Positions 8,535 through 16,981 of a stretch of 38,250 nt of DNA are shown one piece after another. Under the pieces are notes generated by a model that made no database searches, was not told the DNA's origin, and saw nothing but the letters and a program-made list of their open reading frames with translations. Every line of letters starts with the position of its first letter. Position 1 is the stretch's first letter. A program made the position numbers and the translations under genes. The stretch comes from an uncultured Ruminococcus sp. (GTDB lineage Bacteria; Bacillota; Clostridia; Oscillospirales; Ruminococcaceae). The stretch spans positions 1 to 38,250 of the forward strand of contig NZ_CALDMP010000020.1 in NCBI RefSeq assembly GCF_937915125.1. The letters are read 5' to 3'.

Positions 8535-9475
8535 AGATCGTGATTACAGACGGGGCAACGCTTTCCGGCGGCGGTGTTTCACTGGAACGGTTCTCCAGAT
8601 ATGGAGAGGTCTGTGCCTATGACCTGACTGCACCAAAACAGCTTGCAGAACGCCTGGCAGATGCCGAAGTGCTGCTCTGCAATAAGACCCCAGTTCCGGC
8701 AGAAATTTTCGACAAGTGTCCGAAGCTGCGCTATATCGGCGAGTGTGCTACGGGCTATAACAACATTGACATTGCAGCGGCAAAGGCGCACGGTGTCACC
8801 GTCTGCAATGCCGGCGTATATTCCACAAATGCCGTGGCACAGCACACCTTTGCTCTCATACTCCATCACTACAGCTGTGTGGCAGCGTATGATGCAGCTG
8901 TCCGGGATGGTGTATGGAAACGGGCAAAGACCTTTTCTGTGATGCCCTATCCCATGGAGGAACTTTCTGGAAAAATCCTGGCGGTCGTGGGACTCGGCAG
9001 TATCGGGCGGAAAGTCGCCGCCATTGGTGCTGCTTTTGGTATGCATGTCATTGCCGCTACCCGGACAACGCCCCGGGATTGTCCCTATGATCTGGTTTCA
9101 GTAGACGAAGCTTTCGCCCGGGCGGATGTGCTGACACTGCACACACCTCTGACGGAACAAACTGCCCATATGGTAAACCGAAGACGGCTGGAGACCATGA
9201 AACCCACTGCACTGCTAGTCAACACGGCACGGGGCGGACTCATCAACGAGGATGACCTGGCGTGGGCGCTGCAAAATGGCATGATTGCCGGGGCAGCACT
9301 GGATGTGCTGACGGAAGAACCCATGGGGGATACGCCTTTGTATGGGCTGGAGAATTGCACCATAACACCTCACGTTGCCTGGACACCTCTGGAGACAAGA
9401 CAGCGGCTGCTGTCCATTGTGGAGGACAATCTGCGCCTGTATCTGGCTGGCACGCCGCAGAATGTGATTTGTTGA
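8531..9475 (+). CDS. D-2-hydroxyacid dehydrogenase, glycerate dehydrogenase-like
   Basis: This 314-residue NAD(P)-dependent oxidoreductase interconverts a 2-oxoacid and a D-2-hydroxyacid in the cytoplasm. The Rossmann glycine motif GLGSIG is at 154-159. The family's catalytic residues are present: R234 in NTARGGLINE, E263 in TEEP and H281 in TPHVAWTP. The segment ATGYNNIDIAAAKAHGVTVCN is closest, from memory, to glycerate dehydrogenase/hydroxypyruvate reductase, but phosphonate, lactate or other 2-oxoacid substrates cannot be excluded. There is no C-terminal ACT domain, which argues against 3-phosphoglycerate dehydrogenase (SerA) of the long type. Confidence 0.9.
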   Translation: MKIVITDGATLSGGGVSLERFSRYGEVCAYDLTAPKQLAERLADAEVLLCNKTPVPAEIFDKCPKLRYIGECATGYNNIDIAAAKAHGVTVCNAGVYSTNAVAQHTFALILHHYSCVAAYDAAVRDGVWKRAKTFSVMPYPMEELSGKILAVVGLGSIGRKVAAIGAAFGMHVIAATRTTPRDCPYDLVSVDEAFARADVLTLHTPLTEQTAHMVNRRRLETMKPTALLVNTARGGLINEDDLAWALQNGMIAGAALDVLTEEPMGDTPLYGLENCTITPHVAWTPLETRQRLLSIVEDNLRLYLAGTPQNVIC

Positions 9476-9506
9476 GGGTCGGTAGATTTTGTTTGTCGAA
9501 TTATTT

Positions 9507-9536
9507 TTGGCTTATTTGATAAGGATGATTTATAAA
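9507..9536 (+). promoter_or_regulatory. Possible proB promoter
   Basis: TTGGCT (9507-9512) and TATAAA (9531-9536) are spaced by 18 bases. This is a weak match. An 8-bp inverted repeat, GGTAGATT (9481-9488) and AATCTACC (9541-9548), brackets it. The leader is too short for a T-box. Confidence 0.35.
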
Positions 9537-9577
9537 CAAGAATCTACCTAGTATACCAATATAGGAGAAGTAGAAAA

Positions 9578-10369
9578 ATGATCGATGTTTCCAAGAAAAA
9601 GCGGATCGTGCTCAAGCTGGGCACATCCACGCTGACCCATAAAACCGGAAAGCTGAACATCCGCCGCATGACCAATCTAGTGCGGATCCTGTCAGATCTG
9701 CACAATGCCGGGAAAGAACTGCTCATTGTCTCCTCCGGCGCTGTGGGCATGGGCGTGGGAAAGCTGAACCTGCCGGAGCGTCCCAAGGACACACCGTCCA
9801 AACAGGCGGCTGCGGCAGTGGGACAGTGCGAGCTGATGCACATCTATGACGATATGTTCGCCAAATACGGCGTGACGGTGGCGCAGATCCTGCTGACAAA
9901 GACCACGCTCACAAATGGTCGTCTGCCCCATGTACAGAACACCATCCACCGGCTGCTGGAGCTGGGCGTGATTCCCATCGTCAACGAGAACGACACGGTT
10001 TCCATTGATGAGCTGGAACTGGAGATCGGGGAAAATGATTCCCTCGCTGCACAGCTGGCAGTGGCAGTGGATGCAGATCTGCTGGTGATCCTGTCGGATA
10101 TCAACGGGCTGTACTCCGCCGATCCCCGGAAGTATGAGGATGCAGAGGTTATTCGTGTGGTGGAAAAAATCGACGAGCGCATTGTCCAGATGGCAGGCGG
10201 CGCAGGGACATCCTTCGGTACCGGCGGCATGACCACCAAGATCAATGCGGCAAAGATCGCCACGGAAAACGGCGTGGATATGGTCATTATGAACGGCAGA
10301 GACCCGGAGCAGCTGTATGGGCTGTTTGACGGGGAACCGGTGGGAACGCATTTTCTGGCACAGGGGTAA
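9578..10369 (+). CDS. proB: Glutamate 5-kinase, short form without PUA domain
   Basis: ProB phosphorylates glutamate to gamma-glutamyl phosphate, the first step of proline synthesis. The 263-residue amino-acid-kinase fold shows KLGTSTLT (phosphate binding), LIVSSGAVGMG, IVNENDTVSIDEL and GENDSLAAQLAV (glutamate and ATP sites), and SFGTGGMTTKINAA. Enterobacterial ProB is about 367 residues with a C-terminal PUA domain; here the protein ends after the kinase domain, a form known in other Bacillota. Feedback inhibition by proline may therefore differ. AGGAGAAG precedes the ATG. It is followed 13 bases later by a Uma2 gene and then proA, so the usual proBA pair is split. Confidence 0.95.
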   Translation: MIDVSKKKRIVLKLGTSTLTHKTGKLNIRRMTNLVRILSDLHNAGKELLIVSSGAVGMGVGKLNLPERPKDTPSKQAAAAVGQCELMHIYDDMFAKYGVTVAQILLTKTTLTNGRLPHVQNTIHRLLELGVIPIVNENDTVSIDELELEIGENDSLAAQLAVAVDADLLVILSDINGLYSADPRKYEDAEVIRVVEKIDERIVQMAGGAGTSFGTGGMTTKINAAKIATENGVDMVIMNGRDPEQLYGLFDGEPVGTHFLAQG

Positions 10370-10382
10370 AGGAGGAGTCGCC

Positions 10383-10931
10383 ATGGGCAGTACAGCAAAG
10401 GATAACCGGCGTTATACAGTGGAAGAATATTATATCATGATGCAGGACACGGAACAGCTTGCAGAACTGCTGAATGGTGAGATTGTGGCTATGGCATCTC
10501 CCAGTATTGCCCACCAGCGGATTACTCGGAGCCTGACAACGGAAATCGACAATTATCTGCGCCGCCATCACGGCAAATGCGAGGTGTTTTCGGCACCTAC
10601 GGATGTCATGCTGGATGAGCATAACTTAGTGATTCCCGATGTATTTGTTGCCTGCCATCCGGAGCGGTTTGATCGTCAGAAATACAATGGTGCGCCGGAT
10701 TTTGTAGCAGAAGTGGTATCCTCCAACCGCAGCGATGATTATATCAAAAAGCTGTATCTGTATCAGACATCCGGTGTGCGGGAGTATTGGATTATTGACC
10801 CGAAAAGCCGGAAAACGTTGGTGTATTATTTCGAGGAAAGCCTTTCCCCGACCATTTATCCCTTTGATGTGCCAATTCCGGTGGGAATCTATCAGAACGC
10901 AGAGGAGCCGCTTGAGATCATGATCTCATAA
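10383..10931 (+). CDS. Uma2-family PD-(D/E)XK nuclease-like protein
   Basis: This 182-residue protein belongs to the Uma2 (DUF820) family, which has a restriction-endonuclease fold and mostly unknown biological targets. Seen here are YTVEEYYIM at the N-terminus, ELLNGEIVAM, then LVIPDVFVAC with D86, APDFVAEVVS with E110, K122/K123 in YIKKLYLY, and the family signature GVREYWIIDP (131-140). The ATG at 10383 has a strong AAAGGAGGAG. Its position between proB and proA suggests an insertion into an older operon, or read-through expression with proline genes. Uma2 genes are abundant in cyanobacteria and patchy in Bacillota, consistent with mobility. Confidence 0.9.
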   Translation: MGSTAKDNRRYTVEEYYIMMQDTEQLAELLNGEIVAMASPSIAHQRITRSLTTEIDNYLRRHHGKCEVFSAPTDVMLDEHNLVIPDVFVACHPERFDRQKYNGAPDFVAEVVSSNRSDDYIKKLYLYQTSGVREYWIIDPKSRKTLVYYFEESLSPTIYPFDVPIPVGIYQNAEEPLEIMIS

Positions 10932-10972
10932 TGAAACAGCAGTGATATTGCTGTATGACATAGACAAACCAT

Positions 10973-11088
10973 GTAGGGGCGGATATCATCCGCCCGTATT
11001 TTCCGTCACGGCATACCTGCGGTATCCCGATATCTGACTATATTTTCCGTCACGGCATACCTGCGGGCGGCTGATAGCCGCCCCTACA
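10973..11088. repeat. Paired palindrome unit between Uma2 gene and proA
   Basis: The unit opens with TGTAGGGGCGG (10973-10983) and closes with its reverse complement CCGCCCCTACA (11078-11088). Each end is itself a palindrome: GGGCGGAT/ATCCGCCC (10977-10995) and GGGCGGC/GCCGCCC (11065-11083). The middle holds a perfect 26-base direct repeat at 10997-11022 and 11041-11066. The unit fills nearly all the gap before proA. Confidence 0.8.
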
Positions 11089-11119
11089 ATGCCGTTATGC
11101 AACTGAAAGGAGATTACTT

Positions 11120-12382
11120 ATGAACTACGCAGAAACCCTGGGCATCCGTGCCAAGGCAGTGGAATCCGCCATTGCCACCGCCGCACCTCAGGTGAAAAAC
11201 CAGGCGCTTGCCGCCATTGCAGATGCACTGCTTGCCCGACAGGACGAAATTCTGGAAGCAAATGCAAAAGACTTAGCCGCCGCACAGGCGAATAATATGA
11301 CAGTATCCTTGCAGGATCGTCTCCGCCTGACACCGGCACGGATCTCCGGCATGGCAGACGCTGCCCGTCAGCTCATTGCCGCAGAGGACCCCATTGGTTC
11401 CGTAGATAGCGGCTCTGTCCGTCCCAACGGCTTGCAGATTCTGAAAACACGTGTGCCTCTGGGCGTCATCGGTATTATTTTCGAATCCCGTCCCAATGTC
11501 ACCGTGGATGCGGCGACCCTCTGCCTGAAAGCCGGGAATGTGGTAATTCTCCGTGGCGGCAAGGAGGCAATCCACTCCAACACAGCCCTTGCCAATATCA
11601 TGCGGCAGGCAGTGGAAACCGTGGGACTGCCAGGGGATATTATTCAGCTGGTGGAGGATACATCCCGGGAAACTGCCGCAGATATGATGCACCTGACAGG
11701 CTATCTGGATGTACTCATTCCCCGTGGCGGTGCCGGTCTGATTCAGGCAGTACTGCGCCAGTCCACTGTGCCGGTCATTGAAACAGGTGCCGGAAACTGC
11801 CATGTGTATGTGGACAAATGTCTCCACGGCGAGGCGGATTATGACATGGCGGTGCGCATTATTGACAATGCAAAGACCCAGCGCCCGTCTGTGTGCAATG
11901 CCATTGAGGGACTGGTTGTCCACAAGGATGTAGCTGGGGAGATTTTGCCCCGTGTGCAGGCGGCATTTGCAGCCCATGATGTGACCATTTACGGCGATGA
12001 AGCCACCCGGGAAATTCTCGGCGCAGATATCGAACCGGCAACGGACGAATTGTACGACACGGAGTTCAACGACTATAAGATTACAGTCAAGGTCGTGGAC
12101 AGCATGGACGAAGCCATGGCGCATATTGCAAAATACAGCACGAAGCATTCCGAGTGCATCATTACCCGTGACCTGGATGCTGCCCAGAAGTTCCAGCGCA
12201 CTGTGGATGCAGCGGTGGTCTATGTCAATGCGTCCACCCGGTTCACCGACGGCGGCGAGTTCGGCTATGGTGCAGAGATCGGCATCTCCACCCAGAAGCT
12301 TCACGCAAGAGGTCCTATGGGACTTCATGAGCTGACTACAGTGAAATATCTGGTCAGCGGCAACGGACAGATTCGGGAATAA
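11120..12382 (+). CDS. proA: Gamma-glutamyl phosphate reductase
   Basis: ProA reduces gamma-glutamyl phosphate with NADPH to glutamate semialdehyde, the second step of proline synthesis. The 420-residue length is normal for the family. The aldehyde-dehydrogenase-like fold shows PLGVIGIIFESRPNVT (about 113-128), LRGGKEA (144-150), PRGGAGLIQAVL and the catalytic Cys at 259 in RPSVCNAIEG. AAAGGAG lies upstream of the ATG. The TAA stop (12380-12382) is inside the 4-bp target duplication of a mobile element that starts at 12384, so the insertion landed exactly on the stop without changing the protein. Confidence 0.97.
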   Translation: MNYAETLGIRAKAVESAIATAAPQVKNQALAAIADALLARQDEILEANAKDLAAAQANNMTVSLQDRLRLTPARISGMADAARQLIAAEDPIGSVDSGSVRPNGLQILKTRVPLGVIGIIFESRPNVTVDAATLCLKAGNVVILRGGKEAIHSNTALANIMRQAVETVGLPGDIIQLVEDTSRETAADMMHLTGYLDVLIPRGGAGLIQAVLRQSTVPVIETGAGNCHVYVDKCLHGEADYDMAVRIIDNAKTQRPSVCNAIEGLVVHKDVAGEILPRVQAAFAAHDVTIYGDEATREILGADIEPATDELYDTEFNDYKITVKVVDSMDEAMAHIAKYSTKHSECIITRDLDAAQKFQRTVDAAVVYVNASTRFTDGGEFGYGAEIGISTQKLHARGPMGLHELTTVKYLVSGNGQIRE

Positions 12383-12383
12383 A

Positions 12384-12555
12384 GGCAACACCGCACAAAG
12401 AGCGCCTGGCGGCTTTGCATGTCATATGCTTGCATCTTTTTCGTCATATTTCACAAAAATGCTCGTGAATACACAAAGTATTCACTGCGCTTTTTGTTTC
12501 ATCTGACGAAAAATCTGACGGCGCATCTGACGCGCAATCTTTGTGCGGTATTGCC
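12384..12555 (+). mobile_element. 172-bp GGCAA-ended non-autonomous element, copy 2
   Basis: Full-length copy. Ends are GGCAACACCGCACAAAGA and TCTTTGTGCGGTATTGCC, which match as inverted repeats except for one C/T position. It is flanked by TAAA on both sides (12380-12383 and 12556-12559). It differs from the copy at 32899 at five positions. It encodes nothing. Confidence 0.93.
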
Positions 12556-12585
12556 TAAACTGGCGAAAGGAAAAGAGGATTTTTC

Positions 12586-13365
12586 ATGCTCAGTATTATC
12601 TGTGCCATCGTTTGCATGATTTTAATCATTCTGGACATCTGCGGCAAACTGCATCTGGAGAAAACCAAGCCGCAGGTACTGTTGAACCTGTTCAGCCTGC
12701 TTGGTGCGGCAACGCCCGTTGCGGCAAATGCATGTTCCAGTTGTATCACCGATCTGCTGGGGACAACAACTCTGGAAGAGATGACGGAAACGGCAGACTG
12801 GCTGGAATTGCTCCTGACCCAGGGAGTCCCGGACTGGATCATCGTGATTGCTGGTACAGTCTGTGTGCTGGCGTGGGTTTATACGCTGGTGCGGACTGCT
12901 ACTGGCACAAAAATCATCTCGTCCCAGGAATCCCCGGTGCTGGCTGCAAAGCGGAATCTGATCGTGGCATGGATCTCCCTGCCATTCTTCCTGCTGATGC
13001 TGGTGGCAGGCGTGATCTATCTGGTGGTGGTGCTCAGCTTAGTGGGCATGTATCTTTTGACGGTTCTGATTTGCACGCTGATTTTTCCGCCGATGCTGAT
13101 TATCGGGGCGGTGGTGGTGGCAATTACTTCCATTGAACTACTGTTGCCCCTGCTGCCCATTCTTGGAGCACTGCTGATTCCATACATCACGGGAGTATTC
13201 TATGGAAATCGGTATCTCATTGCCTGTGCTGTTTGTTTCGGCTGGAAAAAACCGCTGCGTATCTTTTTGCAGGTACTGTTGTTCCTGCCCTGGATACGGT
13301 GGATCGTGGTCTGCTGCTGCATGGGGAAGATGCAGAAATATTGCAGAATCACAGGTCAATCATAA
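12586..13365 (+). CDS. Polytopic membrane protein of unknown function
   Basis: This 259-residue protein has an N-terminal hydrophobic segment (2-18) and further ones at about 84-102, 121-150, 152-175, 178-200 and a C-terminal hydrophobic stretch around 220-245 with a CCC triplet. A short Cys pair (ACSSC, near residue 49) lies after the first segment. I do not recognise the family. GAAAGGAAAAGAGG precedes the ATG. No separate promoter is obvious between the mobile element ending at 12555 and the gene, so transcription may read through from proA or start within the element. A clear terminator follows at 13391. Confidence 0.7.
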   Translation: MLSIICAIVCMILIILDICGKLHLEKTKPQVLLNLFSLLGAATPVAANACSSCITDLLGTTTLEEMTETADWLELLLTQGVPDWIIVIAGTVCVLAWVYTLVRTATGTKIISSQESPVLAAKRNLIVAWISLPFFLLMLVAGVIYLVVVLSLVGMYLLTVLICTLIFPPMLIIGAVVVAITSIELLLPLLPILGALLIPYITGVFYGNRYLIACAVCFGWKKPLRIFLQVLLFLPWIRWIVVCCCMGKMQKYCRITGQS

Positions 13366-13390
13366 TTTTGATTTTCTGAATTTGCAAAAA

Positions 13391-13431
13391 ACACCCTTCG
13401 AAACAATTTTGCTTCGAAGGGTGTGATTTTT
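13391..13431. terminator. Bidirectional intrinsic terminator
   Basis: ACACCCTTCGAA (13391-13402) pairs perfectly with TTCGAAGGGTGT (13413-13424). The plus-strand tail is GATTTTTA and the minus-strand tail is TTTTTGC, so it can end both the 12586 gene and the leftward U32-to-thyX operon. Confidence 0.9.
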
Positions 13432-13438
13432 ATGTTGA

Positions 13439-13626
13439 GGCAACACCGTACAGAGAGCACCTGACGGCTTTGCATGTCATGTGCTTGCATGCTTTCCGTC
13501 ATATTCACAAAAATGCTCGTGAATACACAAAGTATTCACTGTGATTTTTGTTCCATCTGACGAAAAATCTGACAAAGTTTATGCTCGTAGAGTACATCTG
13601 ACGCACGATCTTTGTGCGGTATTGCC
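13439..13626 (+). mobile_element. GGCAA-ended element, copy 3, 188-bp variant
   Basis: Same ends and orientation as the 172-bp copies. The segment after the second TCTGAC is replaced by a longer AAAGTTTATGCTCGTAGAG-type stretch, and the left end has drifted. The flanking duplication is TTGA (13435-13438 and 13627-13630). It lies between convergent genes, 11 bases from the U32 gene stop. Confidence 0.9.
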
Positions 13627-13637
13627 TTGAATTGTTT

Positions 13638-14861
13638 TTATGAAACCGGTTTGCGCACCACACTTCTTGCGGGAAACGCCTTTTCACAGGCAATGGAGCA
13701 ATCCATCATGGCATGATTTGCGGTTTCAATGCTTTCACCGTCACCGTTCTGCAAACCTTCTGCCGCCACTGTCACAGGCGGCTGTCCCGGTGCGAGAATT
13801 TCCAGGGTATCCCCGGCAAAGAAACGGTTCCGCTGGGTCAGATACAGCCGCCCGTCACGCCATTCCTGCACCACAGCTACCACATCGCAGTTGCGCACAT
13901 AGCTGCTGCTCTCATAGCGCTGATTGGCGTTTTCTCTGCCGTAGAAAAATCCCGTGCAGTATTCCCGATGGCTGACCTGTACCACTTCATCCAGTGCCCA
14001 TTGGGGTGCAGGCTGTCCGGACAGTACCGCATCCAGCGCCCCACGATAGGCGTTCGTCACAATTGCCACGTAATATGCCGATTTGTTGCGTCCTTCGATT
14101 TTCAGGCTGTCCACGCCGGCATCCAGCAGATCCTGCAAATGATTGATCATGCACAAGTCCTTGGCGTTGAAAATATAGGTGCCCTCGTCCGTTTCCTCTA
14201 CGGGAAAATACTGTCCCGGCCGGGTGGATTCCATGAGGTGATAGTTCCAGCGGCAGGGCTGGGCGCAGGCACCGCGGTTGGCATCCCGTCCCGTGAGATA
14301 CGCTGACAGGAGACACCGTCCGGAAAAGGACATGCACATGGCGCCGTGGACAAAGCTCTCCAACTCCATATCCGCTGGAATTTTCGCCCGGATCGCAGCA
14401 ATTTCCTCCAGGGACAGCTCCCGTGCCAGCACAGCACGCTTGACACCCATGTCGTACAGTGCCTGGCAGGATGCATAATTCACAATGCCGGTCTGGGTAG
14501 ACATGTGTATCTCCATGTCCGGCGCAAGCTTCCGTGCCATTGCCAGAAGTCCCAGGTCTGCCAGAATCAGCGCATCTGCTCCGGCATCTACCGCCTCCTG
14601 CAAAAACTGCGGAAAAGTGGGGATTTCCTCGTTCCGGGGCAGGGTATTGCAGGTCAGATATACCTTTTTGCCGTATCGGTGCGCCAGCGCCACAGCCTCC
14701 CGGAGCTGCTCCGCACTGTGGAAATTGCTTGCCGCCGCACGCATACTGAAACTTTCCCGTCCCAGATAGACTGCATCTGCACCATAATCCAGCGCCGCCT
14801 GTAACCGTTCCAAGTCGCCTGCCGGCGCCAGAAGTTCCGGTTTATTCCTCTGCATTGCCAT
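13638..14861 (-). CDS. U32 peptidase-family protein, probable RNA hydroxylation factor type
   Basis: This 407-residue protein opens with RNKPELLAPAGDLERLQAALDYGADAVYLG, typical of the U32 family TIM barrel. The family signature is complete: ESFVHGAMCMSFSGRCLLS, followed by NRGACAQPCRW. These cysteines ligate an Fe-S cluster in relatives such as TrhP and RlhA, which hydroxylate tRNA or 23S rRNA; the historic name collagenase-like peptidase is probably misleading. I chose the ATG at 14861 because GGAGG lies nine bases before it; an ATG at 14870 would sit directly on the GGAGG, and one at 14855 is further off. It overlaps the end of mltG by 20 bases and ends the operon. Confidence 0.88.
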   Translation of the reverse strand: MAMQRNKPELLAPAGDLERLQAALDYGADAVYLGRESFSMRAAASNFHSAEQLREAVALAHRYGKKVYLTCNTLPRNEEIPTFPQFLQEAVDAGADALILADLGLLAMARKLAPDMEIHMSTQTGIVNYASCQALYDMGVKRAVLARELSLEEIAAIRAKIPADMELESFVHGAMCMSFSGRCLLSAYLTGRDANRGACAQPCRWNYHLMESTRPGQYFPVEETDEGTYIFNAKDLCMINHLQDLLDAGVDSLKIEGRNKSAYYVAIVTNAYRGALDAVLSGQPAPQWALDEVVQVSHREYCTGFFYGRENANQRYESSSYVRNCDVVAVVQEWRDGRLYLTQRNRFFAGDTLEILAPGQPPVTVAAEGLQNGDGESIETANHAMMDCSIACEKAFPARSVVRKPVS

Positions 14862-16392
14862 CCCCAGCATCCTCCGTTTCTGTCGCAGCTTCGGCGGCTG
14901 CCGCTGCTGCCTCCTGCTGTTCCTTTACCTTTTGCTGGTTTGCGTCATGCTCTTCCAGCGTCTCCGCAAAGAATGTTTCCTTGGTGTCAATGTTGGAGTA
15001 GAAGTAGTAATAGCTGGTGTTTGCCGGATAGAGCGCCGCATAAATGGCATCGCTGCCCGGATTGCAGATAGGTCCTGCCGGCAGACCTGTGCAGGTATAA
15101 GTATCATAGGAATCATACAGTGCCTGATTATAGGACTGGCTGTGGGGCTTGATGACCTCTTCCACATATTTGGTGGTGGGGTCAGACTGTAACAGGGGAT
15201 ATTCCGAGGCATTGTTCAGACGATTCCAGAATACAGAAGAAATGGTCGCCATCTGTTCTGTATTGCCTGCCTCTGCCTGGATCATGGATGCCAGGGCAAT
15301 GGTCTCGTCCAGCGTCATGTCCAGTGCCTCCATGCGGTCGTAGTATTCCGGCAGGATCTTGCTGTTGAAATTGCTCAGAATCTTCTGGCACACCAGTTCC
15401 ACATTCATTTCCTGATAGAATGTGTAGGTATCCGGGAAGAGATAACCCTCCATGTGATAGAATTTCTCGTCCTGGAAGCTGGGGAGGTATTCTTCATAGG
15501 AAAAGCCGAACTTGGCATCGTTGTTGAAATAGTCCATGAATTCCTCGGAATCGCAGACATTGTTTTCCTCCAGCAGCTCTGCTGCATCCACCAGCCGGAT
15601 GCCCTCGGGGAAGGTAATGTTCACAGAAAGGGCACTGTCCAGAGGGTCGCTCACCAGCTCGCTCAAAATGGTCTCATACGCCATATCCGGCCGCAGTTCG
15701 TGGTCGCCGGGCTTGATGTCTGTGTCCTTGTCGCTCATGCCGGCAATAAAAACAAAGAAATCCGGCTTTGCAATAATGTCGTTTGCCTCCAGTGTTTCTG
15801 CGATCTCATCCATGGATGCCCCCTGGGGAATGGTGACGATCTTAGTGGAACTGTCACTGTTGATGCCCAGCAGATCCTGTCCATAGACGATGAGGAGACT
15901 GGACAGCAGTACAGAAACGGCAATGATAACAATGATCATGATCAAAGCGCTGATGCCGCGGTGCTTTTTCCGCTTTTTCCGGGGACGTGCCTCCGGGTTG
16001 TTATGTACCGGTTCCGGGCGAAAGGGCTGACTTTCGCCTTCCAGATCGTCATACAGAGGATCGCTGACGGAATAGGGTCTGGACTGTGGTCTCGGATTCC
16101 AGCTGTTTTCCGAAAGGGTATCTTCTTTCTGCACCGGGCGTGAAGCAGTAAAAACAGGTTCCGGCTCGTAGGACGATGCCGCAGACGGTTCTGGCTCTGG
16201 TTCCGGCGCCTGGGGTTGTTCCTGGGTCGGAAATGCGTGAGAAACAGGTGTTTTCCGTTCCGGCTCCGGTTGGCGTTCCGGCACAAACCGGGGCGGTTCT
16301 TCCTTTGGCGTTTCGGCAGATGCCTTCTGAGACGCCGTTTCCCGTAATATTTCATCGAGCAGCTTGTCTCGGTTGTAGTCTTTGTTATCCAT
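14842..16392 (-). CDS. mltG: Endolytic murein transglycosylase
   Basis: MltG cleaves nascent glycan strands in the periplasmic-side space and sets peptidoglycan chain length. The 516-residue protein has a long cytoplasmic region rich in Pro and Glu (about 20-140), a basic patch (RPRKKRKKHR), a single membrane segment (about 147-170), a LysM-like part, and the YceG catalytic domain with EGYLFPDTY (315-323) and the catalytic Glu at about 374 in LASMIQAEAG. The C-terminal tail is Ala/Glu rich. The ATG at 16392 has GGAGG six bases before it; a longer reading would lose that site. It overlaps the upstream gene by eight bases. Confidence 0.95.
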   Translation of the reverse strand: MDNKDYNRDKLLDEILRETASQKASAETPKEEPPRFVPERQPEPERKTPVSHAFPTQEQPQAPEPEPEPSAASSYEPEPVFTASRPVQKEDTLSENSWNPRPQSRPYSVSDPLYDDLEGESQPFRPEPVHNNPEARPRKKRKKHRGISALIMIIVIIAVSVLLSSLLIVYGQDLLGINSDSSTKIVTIPQGASMDEIAETLEANDIIAKPDFFVFIAGMSDKDTDIKPGDHELRPDMAYETILSELVSDPLDSALSVNITFPEGIRLVDAAELLEENNVCDSEEFMDYFNNDAKFGFSYEEYLPSFQDEKFYHMEGYLFPDTYTFYQEMNVELVCQKILSNFNSKILPEYYDRMEALDMTLDETIALASMIQAEAGNTEQMATISSVFWNRLNNASEYPLLQSDPTTKYVEEVIKPHSQSYNQALYDSYDTYTCTGLPAGPICNPGSDAIYAALYPANTSYYYFYSNIDTKETFFAETLEEHDANQQKVKEQQEAAAAAAEAATETEDAGDGNAEE

Positions 16393-16981
16393 TCCATACC
16401 TCCAACGGATATTCGGTAGCGATGCCGTCCAGACGCTGGTCTGTCGGTTCCATGGGGACTTCATCTGTTACAAATATTGATGCGGCATAGCCGATCTTCA
16501 GCAAAAAGGGATATCTCCCCAGAAAGCGGTCATAATACCCTGCCCCATATCCCAGCCGTCCGCCCATGCGGTCAAAGGCAAGCCCCGGCACAAGGCAAAG
16601 GGGATGTGCAGTTTCGTCCGGTGTTACAACAGGCAAATCCTCCGGCGGTTCCAGTACGCCGTATGTACCAGCTTTCAGCTGTGCTGTCATATCTTTGTCC
16701 GTACATAATCTGTGAAACTGCATGGTCTTGTCCGGGAGACAGCGGGGCACTGCCACACATTTGCCGTCCGCCAGTGCCTGCCCCAGGATCGCCGTGGTAT
16801 CCGGTTCCTGGGGCAGGGATACAAAGCAGAACAGCTGTTCACATGTGCTGTAAAGTGAACTGGAGAGAAACTGCTGCGCCATCTGCTGATCCAGCGCCTG
16901 TTTTTTTGAGGACGGCAATTCCCGGCGTTTTTGGCGCATAGTCTGCCGCAGCTGCTTTTTGGCAGCGATACGGTCAGTCAC
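16385..16981 (-). CDS. 5-formyltetrahydrofolate cyclo-ligase
   Basis: This 198-residue enzyme converts 5-formyl-THF with ATP to 5,10-methenyl-THF, returning a storage folate to the one-carbon pool. The N-terminal KKQLRQTMRQKRREL supplies the basic ATP-binding residues. The C-terminal LVPGLAFDRMGGRLGYGAGYYDRFL is the family signature. It overlaps the DJ-1 family gene by eight bases on one side and mltG by eight on the other, so it is firmly part of this operon. Its link to thyX in the same run makes sense through folate metabolism. Confidence 0.95.
   Translation of the reverse strand: MTDRIAAKKQLRQTMRQKRRELPSSKKQALDQQMAQQFLSSSLYSTCEQLFCFVSLPQEPDTTAILGQALADGKCVAVPRCLPDKTMQFHRLCTDKDMTAQLKAGTYGVLEPPEDLPVVTPDETAHPLCLVPGLAFDRMGGRLGYGAGYYDRFLGRYPFLLKIGYAASIFVTDEVPMEPTDQRLDGIATEYPLEVWNG

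Noticed and set aside
9476..9577. T-box leader ahead of proB
   Set aside because: Too short after the likely promoter, and no T-box sequence or terminator is visible.
11273..12391. Long minus-strand frame of 372 codons opposite proA
   Set aside because: ProA is clearly coded on the plus strand, and the reverse translation is Cys/His-rich with no recognisable domain, as expected of an antisense shadow.
12384..13626. CRISPR array made from the recurring 172-bp sequence
   Set aside because: Copies are thousands of bases apart, have inverted ends and target duplications, and there are no regular spacers or cas genes.
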